This document shows, piece by piece, positions 1-7,796 of a DNA stretch of 27,519 nt. Position 1 is the stretch's first letter. Every line of letters begins with the position of its first letter. This DNA is from Spirochaetaceae bacterium (GTDB lineage: Bacteria > Spirochaetota > Spirochaetia > SZUA-6 > Bin103). Position numbers and translations under genes: made by a program. A model generated the notes under the pieces. It saw only the letters and a program-made list of their open reading frames with translations. It ran no database searches and was not told the DNA's origin. The stretch covers positions 1-27,519 of the forward strand of contig JAPPKD010000300.1 of NCBI GenBank assembly GCA_028820215.1, given 5' to 3'.

Positions 1-28
1 TCCGACCCGAATCGGCCGACAGAGACCC

Positions 29-97
29 CTACAGCGCAATTTCCTCGACGTTGGGATCGGTTGAAATCCGCGGGAAATCCACGGACACAGGGTATTC
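29..97 (-). pseudogene. Possible DUF433-like fragment
   Basis: Read on the minus strand, this short stretch gives a peptide containing F-P-R-I-S-T-D-P-N-V and then a TAG stop. That phrase resembles the start of DUF433 proteins, small DNA-binding-type partners in toxin-antitoxin-like pairs, where it is normally followed by a Gly-rich and C-I-R-G segment. That continuation is absent here. Only GTG codons could start it. It may be a broken remnant or a chance resemblance. The rest of bases 1-145 shows no gene or clear terminator. Confidence 0.2.
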
Positions 98-145
98 CGA
101 CCCGCCTTGGAGGCGCCACCATCGGCTGACTCGTGACCTCCGGCA

Positions 146-1462
146 TCACGGTGCGACGTCGAGCACGGCCATCAGCAGAAACGCCAGACCCAGAAAGCTC
201 AGAAAGCCAAGCACGTCGGTGACCGTGGTGAGCACGATGGAAGAGGACTGCGCCGGGTCCTTGCCCAGCGCCGTCAGGACGATCGGGATCAGGGCGCCGG
301 TGAGGCCGGCCATGGTCATGGAGAAAACCATCGCCGGGCCCAGGATCAGTGGCAGCGTCATCGTGCCGTACCAGACGTACGCGGCGGCACAGGCTGTGAC
401 CGCAACCGCGAGTCCGTTGATGAGCCCGGCCAGCAACTCCTTGCGGGCGACGGGAAACCAGCCGCGAGGCTGAAACTCGCGCAGTGCCAGTCCACGCATC
501 GTCACCGCCATCGCCTGCGCGCCGGTATTCCCCGACTGGCCGGCCACGACCGGCAGCAGGACGGCCAGCGCGGTGAAGCGGGCGATGGTGTCCTCGAACA
601 CGGCCACCACGGCAGCCGCAAGAAAGGCCGTCCCGAGGTTGATCTGCAGCCACGGCAGTCGCTTGCGCACCGCCAGCGACAGCTTCGACAGGGCATGCTC
701 GTCCTTGCCCGCACCGACCAGCGTCTTCATGTCGTCGCTGACCTCGCGCTGGGCGGCGTCCACCAGCGCGTCGTGCCGGATGATGCCCCGCAGCCGTCCG
801 TCGAAGCTGACCACCGGTAGGGAGGCGAGCTTGTGCGCCTCCAGGAGGTCGACGACTTCCGCCTGAGACGACATCGCCTGCACCTGCACCGGCGGATGGT
901 TAGCCAGTCGGCGGAGCGGGACATCCGGCTGCGCCACTGCGACCTCCTGGAGCGGAACGACGGCCGACAGCCGGCCGTCGGAGTCGACGACGCACAGGTC
1001 GTGAACGCGCCGGTCCGGAAAAGAGCGTATGCGATCCAGCGCCGTCTGCGCCGTTTCGTCCTCGTTGAATACGGTGACCGCCGGATCCATGAGACTGCCT
1101 GCCGAGCCGGCGGGGTAGCTCATCAGATCCTGCATCTCGGCCGCCAGCTCCGGGGAGAGCGCTGCCAGCCGTGGTTCCCGCTCGCCGGGATTCAACCGGC
1201 CCAGCAGAGCGGCGGCGGCGTCGGAGTCCATGACGGACCACAGCCGCCGGAACAGCGAGGCGTCCATCGCTTCGACGATCTCCATCGCCCGGTCGGGATC
1301 GAGCCGCTCGAACACGGCCGCGGCGCCGGTATCGGTGGCGTCCTCGATCAGTTGCAGAGCGTCGGTCGCGGGCACCTCCGCCAACGCGGCGGCCGCTTCG
1401 GCCGGGTGCGCGTCGAAGTACTCCTGAACCAGCGCCTGTGACGTACCATCGAGTGGGCTCAT
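146..1462 (-). CDS. mgtE: MgtE-family magnesium channel
   Basis: This 438-residue protein has the full MgtE layout. A helical N-terminal domain (about residues 5-120) is followed by a pair of CBS domains opening with S-L-M-D-P (about 125-245) and a membrane domain of about five helices (about 265-438). The membrane part carries the family signature G-N-T-G-A-Q-A. MgtE proteins are inner-membrane Mg2+ channels, and their cytoplasmic domains close the pore when Mg2+ is plentiful. I chose the ATG at 1462 because GGAGGAG lies 6 bases upstream; an earlier in-frame start 13 codons upstream would overlap the previous gene. It is the last gene of a minus-strand operon, 22 bases after a membrane-less MgtE-like protein. 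The assignment is secure; the transported ion (Mg2+ versus Co2+ or others) is inferred from the family. Confidence 0.95.
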   Translation of the reverse strand: MSPLDGTSQALVQEYFDAHPAEAAAALAEVPATDALQLIEDATDTGAAAVFERLDPDRAMEIVEAMDASLFRRLWSVMDSDAAAALLGRLNPGEREPRLAALSPELAAEMQDLMSYPAGSAGSLMDPAVTVFNEDETAQTALDRIRSFPDRRVHDLCVVDSDGRLSAVVPLQEVAVAQPDVPLRRLANHPPVQVQAMSSQAEVVDLLEAHKLASLPVVSFDGRLRGIIRHDALVDAAQREVSDDMKTLVGAGKDEHALSKLSLAVRKRLPWLQINLGTAFLAAAVVAVFEDTIARFTALAVLLPVVAGQSGNTGAQAMAVTMRGLALREFQPRGWFPVARKELLAGLINGLAVAVTACAAAYVWYGTMTLPLILGPAMVFSMTMAGLTGALIPIVLTALGKDPAQSSSIVLTTVTDVLGFLSFLGLAFLLMAVLDVAP

Positions 1463-1484
1463 GGGTCGCTCCTCCGGTTCCGGC

Positions 1485-2366
1485 CTACCGCTCGCCGTCA
1501 CGTGACGGTTCCTCGTCGATGGCCGTGCCGTGACCGCGCGTCCGCGAAAGCTCGGACGCGGTGCCGCCGATGGCCCCGTTCATCAGCGCCGACAGGCCGA
1601 TGCCGTACAGCTCTCCCAGCGCCCACGCAGCCTGATTCGTCGGACTGTCCGGCCTTGCGGAGGCATCTCCCGCGCTCCCAGCTGAGCGGTGCAGGACACC
1701 GGCGAACAGCCCCTGCTCGTCGACCACCGGCAGCATCCGGTGCTCCGCCCATGCAGGGTGCACCGCGGCCGACGAGAGGGAATCACCGGTCCGCAGGAAA
1801 ACGACGTTCCGGGTCATGAGCTCCGCAACGGAAGCGTCATCGGCGCCCGCAAGCAGGTCCTTGATGCTGACGACGCCGGTCAAGCTGCCCGGACGATCCA
1901 CGACATACAGGTAGCGGGACAGGCGCGAAGCGTCGGCCCGGACGTGCGCTATCGCCTCCGCGGCAGGGGTTTCCGGCAGCAGGGCTGACGCCCGTGGGTC
2001 CATCAGCGAGCCGACGGTATCTTCGCGGAAGGAGAGCAGACGCTCCACGTGTCTCTTCCGGTCGGGTGGCAGCAATCCGACGACGGACCCTCGTACTTCC
2101 GTGCTCAAGGCTCGGGCGAGTGCCACGGCGCGTGCCGCTGGCATCAGGCCCAGGGCAGCGGCCGCTCGCGCGGGGTCCATGGCTTCCAGGCTGAGTGCAG
2201 CCAGGCCTGCCTCCATGCTCCCGAGCAGGACGCCCGCATATTCGGCAGGGAGTCCCGCCACGAAAGAGACCAGCTCGTCCCTCGGTCGCCGTTCCAGCAC
2301 ACGGCACGCCTCCGCCGGGTGGGCGTGAATGAATCTGCCGATCAAGCCGACCACGTGGTCGGTCAC
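1485..2366 (-). CDS. MgtE-like N-domain plus CBS protein without channel
   Basis: This 293-residue protein repeats the cytoplasmic half of MgtE: a helical N-domain (about residues 5-115), then S-L-M-D-P and two CBS-like units (about 120-235). It has no five-helix membrane domain and no G-N-T-G signature. Its tail has only one modestly hydrophobic stretch (W-A-L-G-E-L-Y-G-I-G-L-S-A-L-M) and then a charged end. The start is a GTG at 2366 that overlaps the TGA of the MscS-like gene as GTGA, with GGAG 5 bases upstream, so the two are probably translationally coupled. The intact mgtE follows 22 bases later. In MgtE the equivalent domains bind Mg2+ and gate the pore. A role as sensor or regulatory partner of the adjacent channel is my inference. 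It could instead be a decayed mgtE duplicate, although the reading frame is clean. Confidence 0.75.
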   Translation of the reverse strand: MTDHVVGLIGRFIHAHPAEACRVLERRPRDELVSFVAGLPAEYAGVLLGSMEAGLAALSLEAMDPARAAAALGLMPAARAVALARALSTEVRGSVVGLLPPDRKRHVERLLSFREDTVGSLMDPRASALLPETPAAEAIAHVRADASRLSRYLYVVDRPGSLTGVVSIKDLLAGADDASVAELMTRNVVFLRTGDSLSSAAVHPAWAEHRMLPVVDEQGLFAGVLHRSAGSAGDASARPDSPTNQAAWALGELYGIGLSALMNGAIGGTASELSRTRGHGTAIDEEPSRDGER

Positions 2367-3184
2367 GTCCGCTCCATCAGCCGAATCGAAACCTCTCGAT
2401 CGAAGATCGAGGCCGGCACCGATACGCGCCCCTCGGTGGAGTCCAGCACCACGGCCGTGGCGGTCGTCTGCACGATCTCTCCCTGATGGTCGCCGATCCG
2501 TACGCGCTGACCGACCTGGTATGTCTTCTGCAGTTGGGAGCAGGCGAGGATGTTGGCCACGGTCGCTCGCGCACCGAGGCCGAAGGTGAGCGCGCCACCG
2601 AGCAGGCCGCCGGCAAGCAGCAGCAGGAGCACGTTGGTGAGAAAGTGGACTGACAATCCGGCCTGTTCCACGGCGATCAGTCCGCTGACGATCAGCGCAG
2701 CAATCTCCGTCAGGCGCCCGAGGGTTTTCGCGTGCACGATTCCCGCGGCCGGAGCGGCGCGCGTGATCAGGTCGCCGAGCAGACGGCCACCGACCAAGCC
2801 GGCGAACACGATGAGCGCAGCGGCGAAGAGCCGGGGCAGGTAGTCGGCGACTCCGCCGAACCACGCCGCGACGACCGGGAGGCCCAGGCTCTCACTGGCC
2901 GCGAACGTGAACAGCAGCAGGACCGTCCAGAACAGCGCACGGCTGATGGTCAAGTCCGCGTACCGCCGCAGGTCCGCGCTCCGTCCCCTCTGCGCCTCGC
3001 GCGCTGGAATGAGACCGATAAGCCGGCGCACCAGCCTCCGGCTCAGGCCGCGCACCAGATATGCCAGCACGATGCCTGCGGCGATCAGCGCCAACGCGAC
3101 CGCCAGCCTCGGGACGATCACCGACAGCGTCAGTGCCGATTCACGAATCAGTCCGGAGAGTTCGGAGAAGAGTTGCTGAAACAT
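2363..3184 (-). CDS. MscS-like small mechanosensitive channel protein
   Basis: The protein (273 residues from ATG 3184) has an N-terminal hydrophobic helix (about residues 15-40), a basic linker, and further helices around 80-100, 110-130, 145-165 and 170-195. The last is Gly/Ala-rich like the MscS pore helix (G-G-L-L-G-G-A-L-T-F-G-L-G-A-R). A short beta domain follows, containing V-G-Q-R-V-R-I-G-D-H-Q-G-E-I-V, which is typical of the MscS-family middle domain. MscS-like proteins are membrane channels that open under tension and release solutes. The protein lacks the usual long C-terminal cytoplasmic cage, so it is a short form. A TTG six codons upstream is another possible start; neither has a strong ribosome binding site. 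It overlaps the next gene by 4 bases (GTGA) and shares an operon with mgtE, hinting at linked ion or osmotic control. Confidence 0.8.
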   Translation of the reverse strand: MFQQLFSELSGLIRESALTLSVIVPRLAVALALIAAGIVLAYLVRGLSRRLVRRLIGLIPAREAQRGRSADLRRYADLTISRALFWTVLLLFTFAASESLGLPVVAAWFGGVADYLPRLFAAALIVFAGLVGGRLLGDLITRAAPAAGIVHAKTLGRLTEIAALIVSGLIAVEQAGLSVHFLTNVLLLLLAGGLLGGALTFGLGARATVANILACSQLQKTYQVGQRVRIGDHQGEIVQTTATAVVLDSTEGRVSVPASIFDREVSIRLMERT

Positions 3185-3232
3185 AGCGATCGACGTTAGC
3201 AATCACGGGAACGTCGCGTCCACGATCCGTGG

Positions 3233-5479
3233 TCAGGATACGGGCGGTGATCGGGCCGGAATGCGCAGTCGCCACGCATGGACAGCCGCGGCGGCGGCCA
3301 CGAAGAACCGGAACGGTTCGGAGGCAGCGGTCGTTGAGTGATTGACGGCGTTGCGGAGCACCGGAGTCACGTCGACGTGCTCGACCACGACCGGGATCTG
3401 ATCCAGCGCGCGCGTCGCCGCGTCGCAAAATCGGCGCCGGTCGTCCATCAGTCCCGGCAGCGACGTGAGCGTCTCGAGGACGGGCTCGGACAACGGATGC
3501 CGCTCCTGCCGTTCGGACACGAAGTCGGCCAGGAGCGCCAGACCCCGGCGGCGTTCGACCAGGAACTCCCGATAGAGCGCATAGAAACTGTCCGCCATGT
3601 CCAGGATGCCGGCGGCAGCCAGGATCACTTCGTCACGGACCGGGGGAATCGGTTCCTTCTGCAGCGCGGACAGCAGGATCGGCAGCGACTGCGGGCTGCC
3701 GAACAACTCCAGTGCGGCCGCGCCGTGAATCAGCAGATACGGGTTGGCGGTGTTTCGGAACAGGTTCTCGATGGACGCGCGGCTGTCTCCATCGCCCAGG
3801 CGGGCCAGCGCTACCATGCACTTGCCCGACAGAAAGAAGTCGTCGGAGGTCAGGCCGCGTCGCAGCGCCGGAAGCCCTTCGGCCATCTGCTTGCGGCCGA
3901 TGATCTCCGCCGCCAGGTGAGCGGTGGTGAACGGCTGGGTGTCCACCTCGGCGACCAGCGCCTGCTTGAGCTCCGCGGTCAGCTCCGTGCCCGTGAGCGT
4001 ATCGAGCGTTTCGGCACGGACCGCGAAGCGAGGCGATTTGAGCATGCGGAGCATGTCCGGCACTGCCATCCGCAAGTCGACCGTCGCCAGACGCTGTACC
4101 AGCGATTCGTCCGCGGCGGACGTGCGGCTTTCCTTCAGCCTGTGGAGCAACGCTAGCGCACCGATCTCCCGCGGCGATACGAAAATCCCCAACACATCGT
4201 GCACGGCGTACGCACCGCGCCGCTCGATGACGGAGGTGAGCATGGAGATGCCGAAGTAGGCGGCGACGATGATTCCGTAATACACCCGGTACGCGCCCAG
4301 CGTATCCAGGCCTTCGATGGCGGCTATGCCGTGCAGGATGGCCCCGCCCGACAGCGAGCCGAGCGACGCCGGGATACCGGTGATCAGGAAGTTGAAGACT
4401 CCAAGGTTGAGGCGCTCGGACGGTGGGACAAGGCTGTAGTAATACACGCCGTTCGCACTGGCCATCCCGTTCGCGGCGAACGTCGAGAAGAAGAAGATCG
4501 CGCCGAGATACAGCCATACGGCAAGCGGTCCGGCCAGCGGGGGCGCCACGACCACGAGGACGATGGCGATCGCCATGAGCGCCGTGAACACGGACATCAG
4601 CGGTTTGGCCCCGACCCGGTCGATGACGAAGCCGCTCATCAGGGCGGCGGCGATCGCGCCGCAGGCACCGATGACGGTCAACAGCATCGCGACGCTGTCG
4701 CTCTGTCCGTAGGCGCGCTTCACGTAGACGATGAGAAACGGCAGCGCCATCGAGGAGACGAAGCTGTTCGCCGCGAGGAGCAGCATGAATCGCAGCGTAT
4801 TTCGCTCGCGCAGCGCCCGGCCGACGGACTGCAGGAACCCGCCGACACGTTCGGCCGCCGGCGGCTCGGGCAGCCGGAAGATCACGACTGCCGTCGCCAT
4901 GCCGGTGGCGATGCCGGCGGTGAACAGGAGCGAATACAGGATGAGCGGCGTTCCTTCCTGCAGCAGTGCACCCATGATCGCCCCGGTGGCGATGGACCCG
5001 AGGCTGACCACGACCTGCTGGCGGGACAGGAACGAACCGCGGTCTGCCTCGGTCGTGATGGCGCCGACGATGGCGCTGTTGCCGGTGATGGCGATGCCTC
5101 GCGCGACGTTGAAGCCGACGACGCTGACCACGATCAGCACGATGCCGATCTCGGGCCGCGGGCCGTTGGCGAACAGCGGCGCGAACAGAATGGGAACCAT
5201 CAGGACGTTGCGGGCGATCCAGAAGAATCCCATCGTGCGCACCGTGCCCAGGGGACGCACGATCGCCCGGCCGATCACCGGCAGCAGTTGACCGAGGGGG
5301 ATCAGCGAGTAGAGGGTGCCGACCAGCAGCTCACCGGCCCCCATGCGCAGGGCATACAGGGTGATGATGTTGCCAGTCAGCAACTGCCAGGAGACGATGT
5401 TGAGCAGCGAGAACCACGTGAAGTTCCGCTGCGCGGCACGCAGTTGCCGCGGCGTGAGGCTACTGTCGCCGTCCGTCAT
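3233..5479 (-). CDS. MFS transporter with C-terminal HEAT-like domain
   Basis: This 748-residue protein has two parts. Residues about 20-430 hold roughly 12 hydrophobic helices in the style of the major facilitator superfamily, with a charged cytoplasmic loop after about residue 205 (L-P-E-P-P-A-A-E-R). Residues about 450-748 are soluble and built of short helical pairs, for example around A-V-R-A-E-T-L-D-T-L and Y-L-L-I-H-G-A-A-A-L-E-L-F-G, which look like HEAT or Armadillo-type repeats. MFS proteins usually stop near 400-450 residues, so the tail is an added domain, probably for protein contact or regulation. I start at ATG 5479; a TTG at 5500 is possible. No strong ribosome binding site is visible. 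It lies 54 bases after the LapA-like gene and 48 bases before the MscS-like gene, all on one strand. The substrate cannot be told from sequence. Confidence 0.85.
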   Translation of the reverse strand: MTDGDSSLTPRQLRAAQRNFTWFSLLNIVSWQLLTGNIITLYALRMGAGELLVGTLYSLIPLGQLLPVIGRAIVRPLGTVRTMGFFWIARNVLMVPILFAPLFANGPRPEIGIVLIVVSVVGFNVARGIAITGNSAIVGAITTEADRGSFLSRQQVVVSLGSIATGAIMGALLQEGTPLILYSLLFTAGIATGMATAVVIFRLPEPPAAERVGGFLQSVGRALRERNTLRFMLLLAANSFVSSMALPFLIVYVKRAYGQSDSVAMLLTVIGACGAIAAALMSGFVIDRVGAKPLMSVFTALMAIAIVLVVVAPPLAGPLAVWLYLGAIFFFSTFAANGMASANGVYYYSLVPPSERLNLGVFNFLITGIPASLGSLSGGAILHGIAAIEGLDTLGAYRVYYGIIVAAYFGISMLTSVIERRGAYAVHDVLGIFVSPREIGALALLHRLKESRTSAADESLVQRLATVDLRMAVPDMLRMLKSPRFAVRAETLDTLTGTELTAELKQALVAEVDTQPFTTAHLAAEIIGRKQMAEGLPALRRGLTSDDFFLSGKCMVALARLGDGDSRASIENLFRNTANPYLLIHGAAALELFGSPQSLPILLSALQKEPIPPVRDEVILAAAGILDMADSFYALYREFLVERRRGLALLADFVSERQERHPLSEPVLETLTSLPGLMDDRRRFCDAATRALDQIPVVVEHVDVTPVLRNAVNHSTTAASEPFRFFVAAAAAVHAWRLRIPARSPPVS

Positions 5480-5533
5480 GGCGCGCCGGCGTAGTGACAA
5501 CGGCCACTTCTTGCCGAAACGGGATCGCGGTGT

Positions 5534-5989
5534 TCACCCGAGTTTGTTTCCCGATGGAACGGAACGGGTGTCGGCTCGATCACTCAGGTTCGTACGTCGC
5601 CGGATCCGGGCAGGCCACCGTTGGCGCGTGCGGACCGATGGACTGGCTGAGCCTCCCGTGACGTTCTTGATGTCGCCCCTTGGTGCCGCGATCTCCTCCC
5701 GCTTGCGCCGCGGCATGCTGTCCTGTCGAGCCGGTTCTTGCGCCGTGGTGGATGACCGTCCATCGCGGTCTGCGGTGCGACGCCTCCTGCGGGTGAACGG
5801 CAGCACCAGCAGCGCCCCGAGTGTGAACGAAATGAGGCACGAAATGTATATGGGCACATCGACGAACGTGTGGACAGCCAGCGACACGTCTGATCGATTG
5901 TCCAGATTGAAGGCTGAGAAGACCGCAATCAATACCAGGAATGCGATGAACGCGAACGCCCGCAGCGGCACGGGGTGATGGTTTCTCAT
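5534..5989 (-). CDS. LapA-domain (DUF1049-like) small membrane protein
   Basis: This 151-residue protein has two hydrophobic helices, about residues 10-28 and 44-64. Between them lies an F-N-L-D-N-R-S-D-V-S-L segment typical of LapA/DUF1049 proteins, in which an N-x-x-x-V-x-V strand joins two membrane helices. After the second helix comes a run of arginines (R-R-R-R-R) and a long, basic, probably disordered tail of about 80 residues with no recognisable fold. In E. coli the LapA/LapB pair is involved in lipopolysaccharide assembly; whether that holds here is unknown, and no LapB-like TPR protein is present. The start at ATG 5989 has no clear ribosome binding site. It is the first gene of the minus-strand run leading to mgtE and is preceded by a 307-base leader. 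Confidence 0.7.
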   Translation of the reverse strand: MRNHHPVPLRAFAFIAFLVLIAVFSAFNLDNRSDVSLAVHTFVDVPIYISCLISFTLGALLVLPFTRRRRRTADRDGRSSTTAQEPARQDSMPRRKREEIAAPRGDIKNVTGGSASPSVRTRQRWPARIRRRTNLSDRADTRSVPSGNKLG

Positions 5990-6296
5990 CGATCGCCGGA
6001 CGTGCGCCCCCGTCTACATTCCCGTCCCTGGCGGGTTGTAGGGCTGCACGGACTCGGCCACTGACTCTTAGCCATGGGAGACTGCTCCCCAGGGGTGCTT
6101 GTTCTGATCCATGGCAAACCTCCAACGTGTTTGCAGAAAATAAAATATGTCTATCTCCGATTCCCGTCGCGCAAGTTCGCGTATGGTCGAATATACGGAG
6201 CCAGTATCGACCCGGGCAACGACAGGAGAGGCTTGGCTGCGGCCGGCGTCGTTCGCCGATAGCCTTCGTCAGGCGCTGCGGACGCCGACGGCGGAC
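5990..6296. other. Gene-free leader with an AT-rich patch
   Basis: This 307-base stretch separates the DUF4003-like gene from the LapA-like gene, both on the minus strand. It contains an AT-rich patch at about 6131-6150 that is unusual for this GC-rich window; on the minus strand it reads CATATTTTATTTT and could hold a -10 element (TATTTT or CATATT). No convincing -35 at the right spacing was found, although TTGCGC lies about 19-21 bases upstream. Downstream on the minus strand is a 14-codon reading frame with a good ribosome binding site (listed separately). It probably holds the promoter for the lapA-to-mgtE run. Confidence 0.4.
6068..6112 (-). CDS. Possible 14-codon leader peptide
   Basis: An ATG at 6112 is preceded by GGAGG (6119-6123) with an ideal 6-base gap and opens a 14-residue frame (M-D-Q-N-K-H-P-W-G-A-V-S-H-G) ending in TAA. 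Inside it, GGGAG and CTCCC arms separated by four bases can form a small hairpin. It sits between the AT-rich candidate promoter and the LapA-like gene. A short translated leader acting in attenuation is possible, but chance, or the broken start of a lost gene, is equally possible. Confidence 0.25.
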   Translation of the reverse strand: MDQNKHPWGAVSHG

Positions 6297-7313
6297 TTAG
6301 TGGCCGCCCGAAGCGCCGGCGGCCGCACCCGCCGCCCCGCCGGCCGATATGGCTGCGATCGTCGCTGCCTGCTGGGCATCCAGGATCGCCTGGATCGACT
6401 GCAGGGCCGCCAAGTCGCCGGCGCTGCGTTCGCCGGCCCGCTCGGTGTCGGCGGACAGCTCGATGCCGGCGGCCAGCGTGAAGGCCACCGACTTGTCCGG
6501 TCGTGACTTGGCCTCCCGGAGCCGGTCGCGGTTGTCGAGCACGCGGTCGACCACCTCCGCGGCGGGACTCTGCGTGAGTGCCAGCAGCGCCACCTCGTCG
6601 TAGCGGCTCGGTCGGACCCGTTCCTCCCGGCTCCTCAGCCGCTCGGCAACGTCGCAGAACCGGTCCACTCCGGCGTCGGTGCCGCGCGGGTCGACGGCAA
6701 GAAGCTGCGAGACGAGCTGGAGTTGCTGGCCGCGAGTGAAGTCGGCGTCATGCAGGCGCGTGTAGGCCCGTTCGATGTCCGCGGCCAGGACGTCGACCGG
6801 CACGTCGCGGGAGGCATGCAGCGCCGCGGCCGGCAAGTCGCCGGCGTTGGTCAGCCACCGGTGCTCGGTGCGCCAGCGGCGGTAGATGAGCGCCAGGCGT
6901 TCCAGGTCCTCTGCCGGCACGGGAGCACCCTCGCCGTGCAGGGCCATCAGCAGCGCAGCCAGCGTCGGACCGGTGCCGCGGCTCGGGATCTTGTGCTCCT
7001 TGAAGGCGTCGCGCGTCGCGAACACGCATTCGTGGATCGTGCCCGGGTCGAGCCCGCGTCGCAGAATCATCGCGGCGACCACGTAGCGGATCTCGGACTT
7101 GAGCGGACTGGACCAGCGGGCGCGCTTGCGCAGATCGGTAGCCGCCTGCTCCAGGCGGTCGTAGCCGATGGTGGAGGCCGCCGCGCCCAGGCTCAGCGCG
7201 ACGAACCGGAACGTCACCGACTGCGTCGACCAGCGCTTGCGCGCGCGCAACGCCTCGAATGTCTCCAGGTAACTCGCGACCGGATCGTCTGCTGCGCTCA
7301 TGGCCCGCAGCAT
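6297..7313 (-). CDS. DUF4003-like helical protein
   Basis: This 338-residue soluble protein is mostly alpha-helical, with no signal peptide. Its length and pattern (an opening Y-L-E-T-F-E-A-L, then F-V-A-L-S-L-G-A-A, R-Y-V-V-A-A-M-I-L and later F-T-L-A-A-G-I-E-L) resemble the DUF4003 family, whose function is unknown to me. The C-terminus is a low-complexity Ala/Gly tail (G-G-A-A-G-A-A-A-G-A-S-G-G-H), probably disordered. Start is ATG 7313 or ATG 7301; neither has a good ribosome binding site. A 30-base piece of this gene, coding for V-A-L-S-L-G-A-A-A, is repeated at 7675-7704 upstream in the same orientation, showing that the neighbourhood has been rearranged. Confidence 0.6.
   Translation of the reverse strand: MLRAMSAADDPVASYLETFEALRARKRWSTQSVTFRFVALSLGAAASTIGYDRLEQAATDLRKRARWSSPLKSEIRYVVAAMILRRGLDPGTIHECVFATRDAFKEHKIPSRGTGPTLAALLMALHGEGAPVPAEDLERLALIYRRWRTEHRWLTNAGDLPAAALHASRDVPVDVLAADIERAYTRLHDADFTRGQQLQLVSQLLAVDPRGTDAGVDRFCDVAERLRSREERVRPSRYDEVALLALTQSPAAEVVDRVLDNRDRLREAKSRPDKSVAFTLAAGIELSADTERAGERSAGDLAALQSIQAILDAQQAATIAAISAGGAAGAAAGASGGH
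7176..7205 (-). repeat. 30-bp direct repeat, copy 1 (inside DUF4003-like gene)
   Basis: This stretch, coding for F-V-A-L-S-L-G-A-A-A within the DUF4003-like gene, recurs at 7675-7704 with one mismatch and in the same orientation. The decayed hicBA locus lies between the copies. Confidence 0.8.
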
Positions 7314-7334
7314 AGGACGGGCCGCGCCGAAGTG

Positions 7335-7597
7335 TCAGATCGATAGCCCGTCGGCTACCGACCTTCTTGGGCACCTGCCTATCGCAGCAATACCGAGGTC
7401 CTTGCAGATCTTGAGCGCAAGACGATCATCGATCGGTGTGACGAGGAACCGCCGAGCGCTTCTTGCAACGTGACCTTGAGGGTCTCCAGCAACGCCTCCC
7501 TGGTCGGTTCCTGGCAGTTGACTCCCGGTACTTCCTCGATCCAGCCGATCCACCAATCCGTGGTCTTCTTGATGACGGCCGTATATCCCTTACGCAT
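7335..7597 (-). pseudogene. hicB-hicA fusion remnant (toxin-antitoxin)
   Basis: From ATG 7597 (GTGAGG about 10 bases upstream) the frame gives a typical HicB-type antitoxin start: M-R-K-G-Y-T-A-V-I, D-W-W-I-G-W-I-E-E-V-P-G-V-N, and a helix ending T-L-Q-E-A-L. It then runs 73 residues to a stop at 7379 without a normal HicB end. In the two other frames, right after T-L-Q-E-A-L, the DNA encodes A-V-P-R-H-T and, one frame over, I-D-D-R-L-A-L-K-I-C-K-D-L-G-I. These match the end of HicA-type toxins, where V-P-R-H precedes the final helix. So the first half of hicB seems joined to the last third of hicA by a deletion, followed by a frameshift. HicA is an mRNA-cleaving toxin neutralised by HicB; neither would work here. 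Confidence is good for the HicB half and moderate for the HicA tail. Confidence 0.65.
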
Positions 7598-7674
7598 GAG
7601 GATGACCTCACCGTGGAGTCGATGAGGTGTCCTGTCAACGCGCATGGTCCACGCCGCGGCGGCGTCCACGGCCT

Positions 7675-7704
7675 GGCCGCCGCGCCCAGGCTTAGCGCGA
7701 CGAA
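7675..7704 (-). repeat. 30-bp direct repeat, copy 2 (DUF4003-like scar)
   Basis: Copy of 7176-7205 with one base difference. Here it stands outside any intact gene, between the hicB remnant and the glycosidase-like gene, and still reads F-V-A-L-S-L-G-A-A-A on the minus strand. It looks like a leftover of a second DUF4003-like copy. The rest of 7598-7796 shows no gene. Confidence 0.75.
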
Positions 7705-7796
7705 GACAGATCGGGGCACCAGATACCGAGGCGGAGCAGTTGGCGCTGCAGCGCTCGCTGCTGCAGCGAAGGGTGGACGGGGTCTAGAATGCGAGC

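Noticed and set aside
3220..3232. Small hairpin (CCACG/CGTGG) after the MFS gene
   Set aside because: A five-base stem with a three-base loop and no T-run is too weak to call a terminator in GC-rich DNA.
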